DNA of 64,000 nucleotides from Chryseobacterium sp. MYb264 (GCF_035974275.1 NZ_CP142422.1:1674001-1738000), one strand, 5' to 3'; numbered from the stretch's first letter, positions 42,737 through 52,606 are shown. Made by a program: numbers and translations. Notes: generated by a model from the letters alone, not told the origin.

Positions 42737-45139
42737 ATGAAAAATATTTTCTTTTTACTTCTCATTTCAGCAGCACAGCCGTTACTTTCCCAGACTAAAC
42801 TTGAAAAAGCAATTACTGATCTTGAGAATAATTATGAGCAGGAAAAGGTATATATTCTTACCGATAAACCACAATATGTGGCCGGTGACCAGATATGGTT
42901 TAAGAGTTTTGTATTTGACGGATACAACCGGTCTGCCCTGTCGACGACATTATTTGTAGAATTGTACAATTCTGATAAAAAATTAATCGACTGGAAAACC
43001 ATACTTCTTACCAACGGTGAAGGAAGTGGTGATTTTAAACTTAAAGAAGGGCTTCCGGAACAGGTTTATTTCCTAAGGGCATACACTCCTTACATGACGA
43101 ACTTTCCTACAGATTTCCAGATTGTTAAAACGATCCCTATTTATAATCCCAACTCGCCTGAAACATTAGAACTCGCCAAAAGTAATGACTGGACGGCCAA
43201 GGCTTTTCCTGAGGGAGGTAACTTCATTAACGGTATTTCTACAAAATTTGCGGTACGATTATCCAGCAATACAAATCTCCCGGAAAGCTGGAGCGGTAAA
43301 ATTGTAGATGCACAAAATCCTAATACCCCCATTACCACCTTTACATCATTTGATAAAAATGTGGCATCTTTCAGAATGACCCCTAGTTCTGGGAAAAGAT
43401 ATCAGGCTATCATCCAGGATCAGTCCGGAAAAAAGCAGACCATAGATTTACCTGAAGTAGCAAACAGCGGTCTGAGTTTAGAAGTGGTAAGTTCTAAGGA
43501 AGGCATTAAATACAGCCTGAAAGGAGTCAATTTAAAACAGCAGCTTCAGAATTATAAAATTGTAGGTACCATTAATAATCATTTAGCGTATAAAGCCAAT
43601 ATCAATCAACTCATTAATGAGGCATCCAGTCTTATTCCTACAAAAATCAGCAACGGAAACAATGCTATTTTTCAGCTGGCAATCTTTGATGATCAGGACA
43701 ATCTGGTTGCCCAAAGACTTTGTTTTATAAAGCCTAATGATCTGAAGATTGAAAAAGCAGAAATTATTGGTCGAGATCTGAAGCAAAAACCTAGATCTTT
43801 CAACAGTATAGATCTTTCTCCTGAATCGTATTTTAAAAATTATACGGTTTTGGTAAGCGAGGAAGATGGCAACAATAGTCCTGAGGAAGAAAACCTCTTA
43901 AGTGGCCTCTGGCTAACCGGAGATTTTAATTCAAGAATAGACAGACCGGCACAGTATTTCTCTACAAATGCAAACAGCGAAGCGTTAGACGCCTTACTTA
44001 TTTCCGAAAACTGGAAAAGATTCGACTGGCGTACGGTGCTGAGCGGAATTTCGCCGACAATAAAAAATAATACCCAGAAATTTCTTTCTTACAGAATTAA
44101 ACCTGTTAAAAACAATGCTCTTATCAAGGATGCAACCGTAAATTTGTCATTGAAACTAGGAGAAAACCAGCCCACAATAAATTCATTTAAAACGGATCAA
44201 AATGGTTATGTCTATTTAAATAACCTCAACTTTAATGATCCCCTGCTGGTTTCTCTGTTCGTGAATGCAGAAAATGAGAAGGATTCAGGTCAGGACAACC
44301 TGTACGTCACGGCAGAACCTCTGGTAAATCCTGTACCTTTTACAGGTAATTTCCCGACTACCAAATATACCTTGGTTCCGATTTCCGGAAACAGGAAACC
44401 TTCGGCAGCCATCTCCAGAGCACTTAACACTCAGAAGAATATGAAAAGTACAGAGCATGTGGATGGACAGATTGAAGAAGTAAAAATTGTAGGAAAAAAG
44501 GCAGATCCCAAAGAAGAACTGGATAAACAGCTGTCTACGGGAATGTTCTCCTCTATGAATTCCACGATATTTGATTTTGTAAATGAAGATCAGCATGCAG
44601 AAGGATCCGTTAATATCCTGGACTGGCTGCAGGGAAGAGCCGCAGGATTAACTTTTCAAAAAAATAATTCCGGGGTTAGCGTTCCCTATATCCGAGGTCA
44701 GCAGGCGAAACTCTATCTGGATGAAATACAAACCGATCCTTCTATGATTGCAAGTCTTCCGCCGACCAATATTGCGATGGTAAAAATTTTAAAAGGCGCA
44801 GGATTAATAGGTGATGCAGTTGCTATTTATACCCTGAAAGGCAATATGAAATCCAAAACCAATGAAAAAGAGGCTCCAAGAAATAATTCAACAACAATAA
44901 AAGGATATGATAAACCTTCAGAATTTCCTCTGGAAATGCTGGATAGTGACGATTCTCCAAAAACAATAGAAAACGATACCCGTGAGACCCTTTACTGGAA
45001 TCCTAATTTATTCGACAGTGACTACGTTCCGCCAAGAATTAAATTTTATAACAACGATACTGCAAAACAGTATAAAGTATTGATCATAAGCTTTGATGAA
45101 GACGATAATCTGCTGTATGATCAGCTGGTCTTAAAGTAA
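42737..45139 (+). CDS. Exported MG2-like / TonB-plug domain protein
   Basis: 800 residues with signal peptide (about 1-19, LLISAAQPLLSQ). The N-terminus is an alpha-2-macroglobulin MG2-like beta domain (EKVYILTDKPQYVAGDQIWF). More beta domains follow. Near 620-710 there is a TonB-dependent-receptor plug-like region (VNILDWLQGRAAGLTFQKNN, VPYIRGQQAKLYLDEIQTDP, MVKILKGAGLIG), but no outer-membrane barrel. Such proteins are common in Bacteroidota; they may work as periplasmic or outer-membrane accessory proteins. It lies opposite to and between the two fibre operons and is probably not part of them. Confidence 0.85.
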   Translation: MKNIFFLLLISAAQPLLSQTKLEKAITDLENNYEQEKVYILTDKPQYVAGDQIWFKSFVFDGYNRSALSTTLFVELYNSDKKLIDWKTILLTNGEGSGDFKLKEGLPEQVYFLRAYTPYMTNFPTDFQIVKTIPIYNPNSPETLELAKSNDWTAKAFPEGGNFINGISTKFAVRLSSNTNLPESWSGKIVDAQNPNTPITTFTSFDKNVASFRMTPSSGKRYQAIIQDQSGKKQTIDLPEVANSGLSLEVVSSKEGIKYSLKGVNLKQQLQNYKIVGTINNHLAYKANINQLINEASSLIPTKISNGNNAIFQLAIFDDQDNLVAQRLCFIKPNDLKIEKAEIIGRDLKQKPRSFNSIDLSPESYFKNYTVLVSEEDGNNSPEEENLLSGLWLTGDFNSRIDRPAQYFSTNANSEALDALLISENWKRFDWRTVLSGISPTIKNNTQKFLSYRIKPVKNNALIKDATVNLSLKLGENQPTINSFKTDQNGYVYLNNLNFNDPLLVSLFVNAENEKDSGQDNLYVTAEPLVNPVPFTGNFPTTKYTLVPISGNRKPSAAISRALNTQKNMKSTEHVDGQIEEVKIVGKKADPKEELDKQLSTGMFSSMNSTIFDFVNEDQHAEGSVNILDWLQGRAAGLTFQKNNSGVSVPYIRGQQAKLYLDEIQTDPSMIASLPPTNIAMVKILKGAGLIGDAVAIYTLKGNMKSKTNEKEAPRNNSTTIKGYDKPSEFPLEMLDSDDSPKTIENDTRETLYWNPNLFDSDYVPPRIKFYNNDTAKQYKVLIISFDEDDNLLYDQLVLK

Positions 45140-45173
45140 AAAAGAGAATTGGAATATTTATTCAGACAACATA

Positions 45174-45201
45174 GAAATCCTTGCCATTGCGTGAGGATTT
45201 C
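45174..45201 (+). terminator. Terminator after the MG2/plug gene
   Basis: GAAATCCT and AGGATTTC pair around TGCCATTGCGTG, 35 bp after the stop; a short T-rich stretch follows. Confidence 0.6.
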
Positions 45202-45343
45202 CTATTTTAGTACCGAAATTCATTTAGAGCCTTTTTAAAATTTTGCCGAAATATGTATTCTGGAATTATACTTTATTTAATCCAATAAAGTTTTTTTGGA
45301 TCAGTTTCAACACTTGGGGAGAAATTGTTCAGGTGTATTTTTT

Positions 45344-45670
45344 GCCACGGATGCACGAATTTTTTTATTTCCCAAAGATTGATAGGGTTTTCGTGAGTGG
45401 GGCTGTTTCTGTTGGTTTTTCGCAAAGTCGCAAAGATATTTTTAATGCCTGATGTTTTTAAGACGCAAGGATTTTATGTTTGATAAAATTGAGGGCTGCA
45501 TATTGTGGCCACGAATGCACGAATTTTTTATTTCCAAAAGATCGCGCAGATTTTTACAGATGTTGCTCTCCTTGTTGGTTTTTCGCAAAGGTGCAAAGAT
45601 ATTTTTAATGCCTGATGTTTTTAAGGCGCAAGGATTTTATCTTTGATAAAATTGAGGGCTGCATATTGTG
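45344..45670. repeat. Tandem repeat, two units of about 163 bp
   Basis: Unit 1 (45344-45507) and unit 2 (45508-45670) each start GCCACGxATGCACGAAT and end AAAATTGAGGGCTGCATATT. They share long blocks such as TTGTTGGTTTTTCGCAAAG and ATTTTTAATGCCTGATGTTT. A third start at 45671 diverges into the dispersed repeat. Non-coding. It occupies the gap between the MG2/plug gene and the right fibre operon. Confidence 0.85.
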
Positions 45671-45895
45671 GCCACGAATGCACGAATTTTATTTCCCGCA
45701 GATCGCCACACAGATTTTCCACAGATAAATCGTTGATTTTCTTTGTTTAACCTTTGCGGTCTTTTATAGGGAGAACAGTCTGGTGAGATTTAAAACGGGA
45801 GTTGTCAAAAAACTTGGGGTGGTTTCGGGTTCAATATATAAAGTGTAAGAAAAAGAATCTGCATCATTTGAAAAATCTGCGAGAGCAAAAAATTT
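45671..45895. repeat. Dispersed 'GCCACGAATGCACGAAT' repeat, fibre side
   Basis: Begins like the tandem units next to it but then follows the PKS-side repeat 31555-31795 (CCCGCAGATCGCC, TCTGGTGAGATTTAAAAC, AAAAATCTGCGAGAGCAAAA). No coding frame of note; the remaining DNA up to 46228 holds only the hairpin at 46040. Confidence 0.65.
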
Positions 45896-46039
45896 CACCT
45901 TACATAATCTAAACTTTTCTGCCTAGTTCCCAACTTTTGTATTTGATCCGTTTTTTTTAATCTAAAGTTTGCATAAAAAAATCTTCAGTCAAAAACTAAG
46001 GATCAATCGTGAAAATATAATGGTGTACTTTTTTAGTAT

Positions 46040-46067
46040 AAAATCCCCACTATAAAGTGAGGATTTT
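46040..46067 (-). terminator. Terminator of the right fibre operon
   Basis: AAAATCC.CACT and AGTG.GGATTTT pair around ATAA with flanking A and T runs, about 160 bp after the stop of the gene ending at 46229. Confidence 0.7.
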
Positions 46068-46228
46068 AATTTCATTTAATATGGTGTGTGATTTGGTATT
46101 TGTCATTATTCAATAGCCATGCCAGTTTTCAGCAATTTGCTATAAAATTGGACTTTTGTGGTATCTAATTTAACAATTACTAGACATTTAAGAATTTTTA
46201 TTTGCTCATTTTAAAATGGTAGAACCCC

Positions 46229-48634
46229 TTAATAAGAAAAACAATTTCCTACACTCATATTTTCCTGAATAATTCTTCCCTTCTCATTCATATAATATCT
46301 TGCGCTGCTTCTTGGCTCTATAGGAAACTTATACCCTCTGTGTTCCACAATAAATACCGCTTTATTTTTACTTATATTCATAATGGTTACTTCCTGAAAT
46401 TCCAACATGTCATCCGTAATTATTTCTCCTCCATCAGGTAAGGTTAATTTTACAATTCTACTTTTAGAATTATAAAAATTATAGGTACCAGGTAACTCTC
46501 TATCATAAGGTCTAAAACGAATATTTCCATCTTCTAAAGCAATCTCCTCGGGTAAATTATACAGACTACCGTTGCCTCCGAATACATCGCTTCCATTGCT
46601 AGATTCACTATTAATCCCATAAGCAATTCTGATGGTACCATTAAAATAATGATTGTGTGACGGCGTCGGCGAAACTCCTCCGTAGCCCATGTGGCCGGTA
46701 CCCATATCAATCACTACCCCGCCAGAACCGTTGTAGTGGCTTCCAAGCTTGATCATATTGCCTTCTTTACCGGCAATATGCATATTATTCGGCTTGTCAA
46801 ACAATCCTTCAGCCTCACCGTTATACATATCCGCCATCATTAATGCACTAGCTGAAAATGGTTCATTTATTGAAATAAATCCGGCAGCAACATTATTAAG
46901 CTGGTATAAATTAACAGCATGATTACCTAATGTAGCAAAAGGGATAACCGGACTTTGTGTAAATGTTTTTGTACCATTTACTGTTTCAGCTCCGCTTTTA
47001 CTTACAAACTGATTAAGCGCTTCGTTCTTTGTATAGTAATTTGATAAATTGGAAGCTGAAATGTACCCTGCAGTGGCGTGATTTCCCCAATTAAATGCGG
47101 TATTCCAGTTATTGATATTTGTTTGTGAAAAATCTTTACTAGCCCATAATTTATTAAATGTTTGCCAACTTTTATTATAAACCTGAAAAAACATATTTTC
47201 ACCAGATTGAACCAACCTGTAAGCCGCATTATTATTACCGGAGTCATCAGCATAGGGCACAAAAGTCATAGATGAAGCATATGTACTCTGCCCCCCACTT
47301 GTTAAACCTAATGCCGATGATTGTTTGAAATCAAACCAAACTCCAAATTGTAAATTTGTAGAAGGCAAAGGATTCGTGCTTCGGGTATCTTTAACCAAAA
47401 TAGAATTTCGATCTCCTCCCCACAGACCTATATTTGGAGCATCTGTAATCCCATACCCTGCAACGGACGTAGGAGTTCCTGTTAACTGAGACCAAGTATG
47501 CGTATGGACGGCTGGTGCTGCACCAATTTCCGCCAAAGACCATGATTGGTTTCCCGAGCCATTGAGTGTTTTTCCAGTATTTCCTATTATTAAAGTTCTG
47601 GTGGCTCCCCAATACGTAGTTTCAACATTAGCCAGATCATTAATCGCAGTACCATTAATCATGGTGGTTTTAGGAACATACTTTTTTGCATCTTCAGAAT
47701 CAAGCAGACGTCTCCATGTAATGCTACCATCTGGCGTACTATACCAAGTTTTATAATAAATTCCTTGATTTACTGAAGTAGGAGCAAATAAGGTGAATCC
47801 TAAATTTTTAGAGGTTTGAGTACCATCCCCATAACCACTAAAATTTGCAAAAGTACCTTCAATTGTTTTATTAGAAAGATCGCCATCAAAATTATTACCA
47901 GAATTACCTACTGAAATATATTGTGCTCCATTTGCAATTAATTGATTCTGATTATTTACTGATGGACCATTAGTTCTCCAACTAAACCGATAAGCGTCAT
48001 TCCACTGCTGTGAATTGCCATATGTTGTGGTAAAAATACAGTTATCCTTAACATATACATTAGCATTCCCCAATTCTACTCTGAGGCCTTCAATTGAAGT
48101 CGTTAACTGGGGATTTCCGAAATAAGCATAATCATTAACAGAATTAATCAATTGCTTATTTGCTGTCGACAATAAATCGTTACTAATTCCTGACGTTTTA
48201 TGAACTTCATTTTCCAGTTGAATTCTCTTATTGGGTACTTTAACCCCATTACTATCATTACCCGTTAAGTAAACATCAGATCCCGAATAACTGAATGCCA
48301 ATGCACTGTAATAAGCGCCATTACCAACAGATGGATGAGCCACACCTATCATCATGGATCCCCATCCATTTTCGCCGTTAGGTCTATAAAATCCTGATTT
48401 TATAGGCTTAAATGAATTTGTAGCCAATCCAATATCTGGAGAATATGAATCTATCGTTCCCCTTGCATTACCTAGCGAATAAATAAAACCATTATTATCC
48501 GCATAAGATTTTGTCAGAAAATTTTGAACATCCAAACTTTCAACACTCCCATCCGCCTTCAGAAATTGATTTGCCGTGCCTCCGACTACCTTATATCCTT
48601 TGCTGCTGTTATAATATGCGTATTTTATATCCAT
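46229..48634 (-). CDS. Large tail-fibre-like protein, right operon
   Basis: 801 residues without signal peptide. The start MDIKYAYYNSSKGYKVVGGT is paralogous to the gene just upstream. The middle has fibre phrases (GAAPAVHTHTWSQLTGTPTS, AGYGITDAPN, WNTAFNWGNHATAGYISASN, LSNYYTKNEA) widely seen in Bacteroidota phage fibres. The C-terminal 60 residues resemble those of the 1080-residue fibre at 36761. Last gene of the operon, 1 bp after its neighbour. Probably a receptor-binding fibre. Confidence 0.82.
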   Translation of the reverse strand: MDIKYAYYNSSKGYKVVGGTANQFLKADGSVESLDVQNFLTKSYADNNGFIYSLGNARGTIDSYSPDIGLATNSFKPIKSGFYRPNGENGWGSMMIGVAHPSVGNGAYYSALAFSYSGSDVYLTGNDSNGVKVPNKRIQLENEVHKTSGISNDLLSTANKQLINSVNDYAYFGNPQLTTSIEGLRVELGNANVYVKDNCIFTTTYGNSQQWNDAYRFSWRTNGPSVNNQNQLIANGAQYISVGNSGNNFDGDLSNKTIEGTFANFSGYGDGTQTSKNLGFTLFAPTSVNQGIYYKTWYSTPDGSITWRRLLDSEDAKKYVPKTTMINGTAINDLANVETTYWGATRTLIIGNTGKTLNGSGNQSWSLAEIGAAPAVHTHTWSQLTGTPTSVAGYGITDAPNIGLWGGDRNSILVKDTRSTNPLPSTNLQFGVWFDFKQSSALGLTSGGQSTYASSMTFVPYADDSGNNNAAYRLVQSGENMFFQVYNKSWQTFNKLWASKDFSQTNINNWNTAFNWGNHATAGYISASNLSNYYTKNEALNQFVSKSGAETVNGTKTFTQSPVIPFATLGNHAVNLYQLNNVAAGFISINEPFSASALMMADMYNGEAEGLFDKPNNMHIAGKEGNMIKLGSHYNGSGGVVIDMGTGHMGYGGVSPTPSHNHYFNGTIRIAYGINSESSNGSDVFGGNGSLYNLPEEIALEDGNIRFRPYDRELPGTYNFYNSKSRIVKLTLPDGGEIITDDMLEFQEVTIMNISKNKAVFIVEHRGYKFPIEPRSSARYYMNEKGRIIQENMSVGNCFSY

Positions 48635-48635
48635 T

Positions 48636-50054
48636 TTAAATATCTTTACGGGTTACTGTTACAGATACAGTATTTGGTAAAGCAGAATCAAATTCAATAT
48701 CTATTTTACTGATATCGGTTAACTTTATCCTTCCATAGACTTTATAAAGAGTTACCGTATCATACATTTCCACATCAATATTTCTGGAGCCCAGATTGTG
48801 AATTACAGTTGACGTTCCGGAAATCGTGGTACTGTATGATTTTATGGCATTCGTACCTGATGTTACTCTACCTTTAGCATCCACCGTCACCTGATCATAA
48901 GTTCCTGCTGTCACTCCTGTTGCCGCTAAAGCTAGGGCGCCGGTAACATTTTGTGAGCCGTCAAAAGTTGTTGTCCATGTTGCATCACCTGTGGCAGAAA
49001 TCGTTCTGGCCGTTGTGAGTTTAGCCGCTGAACCTGTGGTGTTAATGGCGGCAGTACCGGTCAGTAAGGTTGCAGGGACAGCCGTTACAGGGATGAGAAC
49101 ATTTCCTGAACCGTCAATGCTCTGTGTTGTAGCCGTTACCCCGGAAAGGGTGATCGTTCGCGGGGTAGTCCATTTTGAAGCAGAAAGAACGTTTTTAGCT
49201 GCATCAGCAGTATTGTCTGCATTTCCTAAACCTACATGAGATTTATTCAGAACGACAACTCCCGTTAATCCATTCACGGAATCTACGGCTCCTGATGTGA
49301 TGTATACGAATGTACTTCCGCTCCATCGGTATGTTTTATTCGTATCAAGAGAGATATAGATTTTACCCGTTTCCGTTGGAATAAGGTTAGTATACGCTGC
49401 TTCTTTGTAAAATTTACCGTCAGCCGCTTTATAGTACCCCTCTAAAACATCGTCCACATAAGATGGCAATTGGGCAGAAGGCACCTGTCCGGCCGCATCC
49501 AGCGTCGCCACACCATTGGCTGCCCCTTTTTGTGATAACGGGACATAATTGTTCAAATCTGTTGCTGTAGGCATAGATCCCAAAGACACCGTGATTCCAT
49601 TTGCCGTCTGACTGATTGCGGTAACGACATTCCCTGTTCCAGATGTGGTAACAGGTAGAGAGAAGCTCGTTCCCGATAAGGTAAGACCATTCCCTGCACT
49701 GTATGTCGTATCGGTAGAAGCCAGTGTAATGGTATTTCCGGTCTGGGTAACCGTTACATTGGTTCCCGCAGCAAGCGTGACATCACCGGATACTAAGGAG
49801 CCTGATGCTCCGCCCTTCAATCGGGTGATGGTGTCTGTCGTTGTAAATGATCGATTTGCCGAAAGATCATAAGAGGTTCCGTTAATGGTTAATGTTCTTG
49901 TTTTAGGCACATAATCAGACGGATTTAAGTTTCCATCATGCCAAAAAGTGCTGATGGCCCGGGTTCCTCCGCCGGCAGTTAAAATGTCACTGTCTGTTTT
50001 TCCTTCGATTTTGTATCCTACGGAACTGCGATAATAAGCGTATTTAATATCCAT
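48636..50054 (-). CDS. Tail-fibre/collar-like protein
   Basis: 472 residues. Begins MDIKYAYYRSSVGYKIEGKT, then Thr/Gly/Asn-rich beta segments typical of fibres (GNTITLASTDTTYSAGNGLT, NGLTGVVVLNKSHVGLGNAD). Ends with the fibre-tip pattern 'VIHNLGSRNIDVEMYDTVTL', which corresponds to the 'HNLG...V.VYD..T' tip widespread in phage fibres. Low-complexity composition fits a rigid trimeric shaft. Two bases separate it from the previous gene. Confidence 0.8.
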   Translation of the reverse strand: MDIKYAYYRSSVGYKIEGKTDSDILTAGGGTRAISTFWHDGNLNPSDYVPKTRTLTINGTSYDLSANRSFTTTDTITRLKGGASGSLVSGDVTLAAGTNVTVTQTGNTITLASTDTTYSAGNGLTLSGTSFSLPVTTSGTGNVVTAISQTANGITVSLGSMPTATDLNNYVPLSQKGAANGVATLDAAGQVPSAQLPSYVDDVLEGYYKAADGKFYKEAAYTNLIPTETGKIYISLDTNKTYRWSGSTFVYITSGAVDSVNGLTGVVVLNKSHVGLGNADNTADAAKNVLSASKWTTPRTITLSGVTATTQSIDGSGNVLIPVTAVPATLLTGTAAINTTGSAAKLTTARTISATGDATWTTTFDGSQNVTGALALAATGVTAGTYDQVTVDAKGRVTSGTNAIKSYSTTISGTSTVIHNLGSRNIDVEMYDTVTLYKVYGRIKLTDISKIDIEFDSALPNTVSVTVTRKDI

Positions 50055-50056
50055 TT

Positions 50057-50929
50057 TTATATTTTTTTGATTGTTAACTGGATCATATTAGGGGGTAATG
50101 AGTCAAAGAGGACTTCAATAGAATTTCGGTCTATCCTCTTCACTTTAAGCGGCATCGTAAACATGGTTACCGTGTCGTAAGCATCTATAATAAAACTGAA
50201 AGTATTAAGATCATGCTTTATGACGACATCTTTTTTAACCATCTCTTCATGTACCACTTTTACGGCTCGAAGGTCTTCTTCGATATCCTGAATTTTATCA
50301 TATACCGAATCATTAAATTCGTTTTGGTAAGAAAGCTTTCCCCAGTTTGAATAAACTCCTGTCAGCTTAATTTTGTCATCTGCACTGCCCTCAGCAAGTA
50401 TATTTGTAAGGAATTCTATCTGTTGCCTGTTCTCTTTGATGTATACCACGATTTCCTGAAGGTCATCAAGATTAATGTCATCTGAGTTCAGTATTTGTGT
50501 AATTCTCTCAATACGTTCAAGTATTTCGTTATCTTTTATCCGAAGTCCGTTCGCTATTTCTTCGATCTGCGCTTTCGTATAGACATTTCCAATCTCTCCT
50601 AGCCCATCAATTGTTGCTGATAAATTGATCTTTAATTTTTCTCTCCATTCATTTACATTGGCCGTTGTAAGGTTGGAGGCATTCAGCCCGGCCAATACTG
50701 CGTTATGTGCATTTTCATCCTGTAAATGATGAAGAAAATTGGTATCAGAAGGCACTTCCTCTAGAGCTTCGCGTAAACCTTCCACCTCATCAATCTTTAA
50801 TTTTTCCTCTACAAGACGGAATGAAGAAAAGGTCTGCTGAAACTGAGACTCTGTAGGCATATCACCTCTTTCAAACCAGCTGAATATCGTACTTAACGAT
50901 ACAGGTTTGAGTTCTTCTTTTGCTATCAT
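50057..50929 (-). CDS. Fibre-associated protein with WFxxGxxPTxxQF module, right operon
   Basis: 290 residues, paralogue of the protein at 41033-41872 over its whole length: N-terminal module (IFSWFERGDMPTESQFQQTF), helical middle (INLDDLQEIVVYIKENRQQI), and a beta-rich tip (VIKHDLNTFSFIIDAYDTVT). Duplicate presence in both fibre operons implies a required linking or assembly role. Three bases separate it from the upstream gene. Confidence 0.75.
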   Translation of the reverse strand: MIAKEELKPVSLSTIFSWFERGDMPTESQFQQTFSSFRLVEEKLKIDEVEGLREALEEVPSDTNFLHHLQDENAHNAVLAGLNASNLTTANVNEWREKLKINLSATIDGLGEIGNVYTKAQIEEIANGLRIKDNEILERIERITQILNSDDINLDDLQEIVVYIKENRQQIEFLTNILAEGSADDKIKLTGVYSNWGKLSYQNEFNDSVYDKIQDIEEDLRAVKVVHEEMVKKDVVIKHDLNTFSFIIDAYDTVTMFTMPLKVKRIDRNSIEVLFDSLPPNMIQLTIKKI

Positions 50930-50932
50930 AAA

Positions 50933-51565
50933 TTATCTGTAAGTAATGGTTGCTGTAGCAGGGATTCCTGCATTACTAAGATCTAGACCTGACGGAGCGG
51001 AAACGGACTGAAGTGACGGAAGGTAAAATGCATTTACTCCTACAAATTTAACAGAGCTGGGAATGTACAGCTCCTTGACACTTGATCTATCTGAATTTAT
51101 AAATGCATAGTCTTCAATAATTTCTAATCCTTTATTTAAAATAATTTCCTCCAAACCATCTGAACCATTTATACCGTTCATTTGATAGGCAAAAGCTGAA
51201 TTTCTGATGACCTTTAATGTTGATGGAGTTTTAATAACTTTAATATTCTGACTATTAAAAGCTGATGATTCGATTTCTTCAAGCCCTTCATTGAAATTGA
51301 CTTTCGTTATTTGATACGACATACCAGAATAAGTATATGAAGCTCTTAAAATTTTTTTAATATTTTTAGGAATAGAAAGTTCAATTGTAGATCCTAGCAA
51401 ATTATCATTTAGAATAAATGGAATCACTTTTTCAATTCCTTCCAAAGAGTCCTGTGAAATTTTTTCCTCCTTATGCCAATAAGAATCCATCCATTCCCAA
51501 AATTCTTTCTGTGTGGGCCTATCTCCATTTTCAAAATTGAGTTTTAGTTCTTCTTTTGTGATCAT
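50933..51565 (-). CDS. BspA-type leucine-rich repeat protein with fibre N-module
   Basis: 210 residues. The N-terminal 45 residues are the shared module (LKLNFENGDRPTQKEFWEWM, then DSYWHKEEKISQDSLEGI). The rest is BspA-like LRR_5 repeats ('LEEIESSAFNSQNIKVIKTP', 'LEIIEDYAF', 'VKELYIPSSVKFVGVNAFYL'). LRR_5 domains bind proteins or surfaces, so this could be an alternative adhesive tip joined to the same attachment module. No signal peptide, which argues against ordinary secretion and for assembly on a cytoplasmic particle. Confidence 0.8.
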   Translation of the reverse strand: MITKEELKLNFENGDRPTQKEFWEWMDSYWHKEEKISQDSLEGIEKVIPFILNDNLLGSTIELSIPKNIKKILRASYTYSGMSYQITKVNFNEGLEEIESSAFNSQNIKVIKTPSTLKVIRNSAFAYQMNGINGSDGLEEIILNKGLEIIEDYAFINSDRSSVKELYIPSSVKFVGVNAFYLPSLQSVSAPSGLDLSNAGIPATATITYR

Positions 51566-51596
51566 AAATTTTATTTTTGATTAATTATTTTAAATT

Positions 51597-52037
51597 TTAT
51601 TTGGAAAAGAACAGTTCGGCTTCTGCTTTTCTGCGCCTGATAAGGCCATTCAACACCTTACCTCCTGCAGTAATATATCTTGAAGTAAACCAATCTTTAA
51701 TGATTTCAGATCCCGATTTTTTATTAATTAAAGCAAATAAAGTATCAGATCCGCCCGTATTATACGTATGAGAAACCAACGCATCAAACTGATTTTGAGT
51801 AAGCGCAACTTTTATTTTATTATTAACAATTTTTTCATAAGTCGGTAAAACAGCAGAAAATAATTCAGCACCTCTTTCTTTACTGATGGCGGCATCTTTC
51901 ATTGTTACTTTTTTCCCTCCCGGATAATAGGTATTTCCATAGCCAATGGTGGGAATATTTGCGGAGTCCAGATAAGGCTTGGAACTGAAACCCTCGAATG
52001 ACAAGATTAAATCGATACCTTTTTTTGATGTTTTCAT
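51597..52037 (-). CDS. T4-type lysozyme / endolysin (GH24)
   Basis: 146 residues. The catalytic residues Glu15, Asp24 and Thr30 have exactly the 9- and 6-residue spacing of T4 lysozyme (Glu11, Asp20, Thr26), in LSFEGFSSKPYLDSANIPTI. The later 'ALTQNQFDALVSHTYNTGG' and 'LIRRRKAEAELF' motifs are also GH24. It cleaves peptidoglycan glycan strands. No signal peptide, so it needs a holin or is part of a tail. It overlaps the spanin-like gene by 4 bases. Confidence 0.92.
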   Translation of the reverse strand: MKTSKKGIDLILSFEGFSSKPYLDSANIPTIGYGNTYYPGGKKVTMKDAAISKERGAELFSAVLPTYEKIVNNKIKVALTQNQFDALVSHTYNTGGSDTLFALINKKSGSEIIKDWFTSRYITAGGKVLNGLIRRRKAEAELFFSK

Positions 52038-52606
52038 TTTTTAAAATATTTATACGTGAAAAAGATGAGTATTAAAGTAATTCCCAGAATTGTAAAAAAA
52101 ATCCAGGCAGTGATTTCAAATCCCTTTATTTTTACTTTTTTTGTTTCCTCGGAAACCACTGAATTCTTCTCCCAGACGGTATCTTTTGAGATTTTATGCT
52201 GAGCCATATCCTGAAAAATATTCACTGATTCTTCCCTATTACTTTCAGCCTTTTGACCTGATATTTTTTCATAATGGGTATTGATGATATATTCCGCATT
52301 TCCGGTAATAGAAATCTTTTGAATGGTATCCTTTCCAACCATATGATGAAAAATAAAGGGATTTGAGATCTCAGTTTTTCCTTCGATCAAAACATCTCCG
52401 GATACTTCATTTTTATTTTCATTGCTGGAAATATCGGTAAAATGGGTTTGAGCAGACACTCCCTGCTGTAAGCTCAAGGAATCAACTTTTATATTTTCTA
52501 CCTGCTTTATATTTTCTCTGGAAATCGTTGTGATTTTATTTTTACTTCTGCAACAGCCGAGAATAAGGCCACTGAACAGAATCAGCAGCAGAATTTTTGT
52601 TTTCAT
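52034..52606 (-). CDS. Lipoprotein with C-terminal membrane helix (unimolecular-spanin-like)
   Basis: 190 residues. Lipoprotein signal with lipobox LILGC (Cys18), a polar periplasmic middle of about 145 residues, and a C-terminal membrane helix (about 165-186, AWIFFTILGITLILIFFTYK) followed by a short Lys-rich tail. A lipid anchor at one end and an inner-membrane helix at the other is the topology of unimolecular spanins, which fuse inner and outer membranes in the last step of phage lysis. Its overlap with an endolysin gene supports this. No sequence homology was recognised, so the role is an inference from topology and context. Confidence 0.72.
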   Translation of the reverse strand: MKTKILLLILFSGLILGCCRSKNKITTISRENIKQVENIKVDSLSLQQGVSAQTHFTDISSNENKNEVSGDVLIEGKTEISNPFIFHHMVGKDTIQKISITGNAEYIINTHYEKISGQKAESNREESVNIFQDMAQHKISKDTVWEKNSVVSEETKKVKIKGFEITAWIFFTILGITLILIFFTYKYFKK

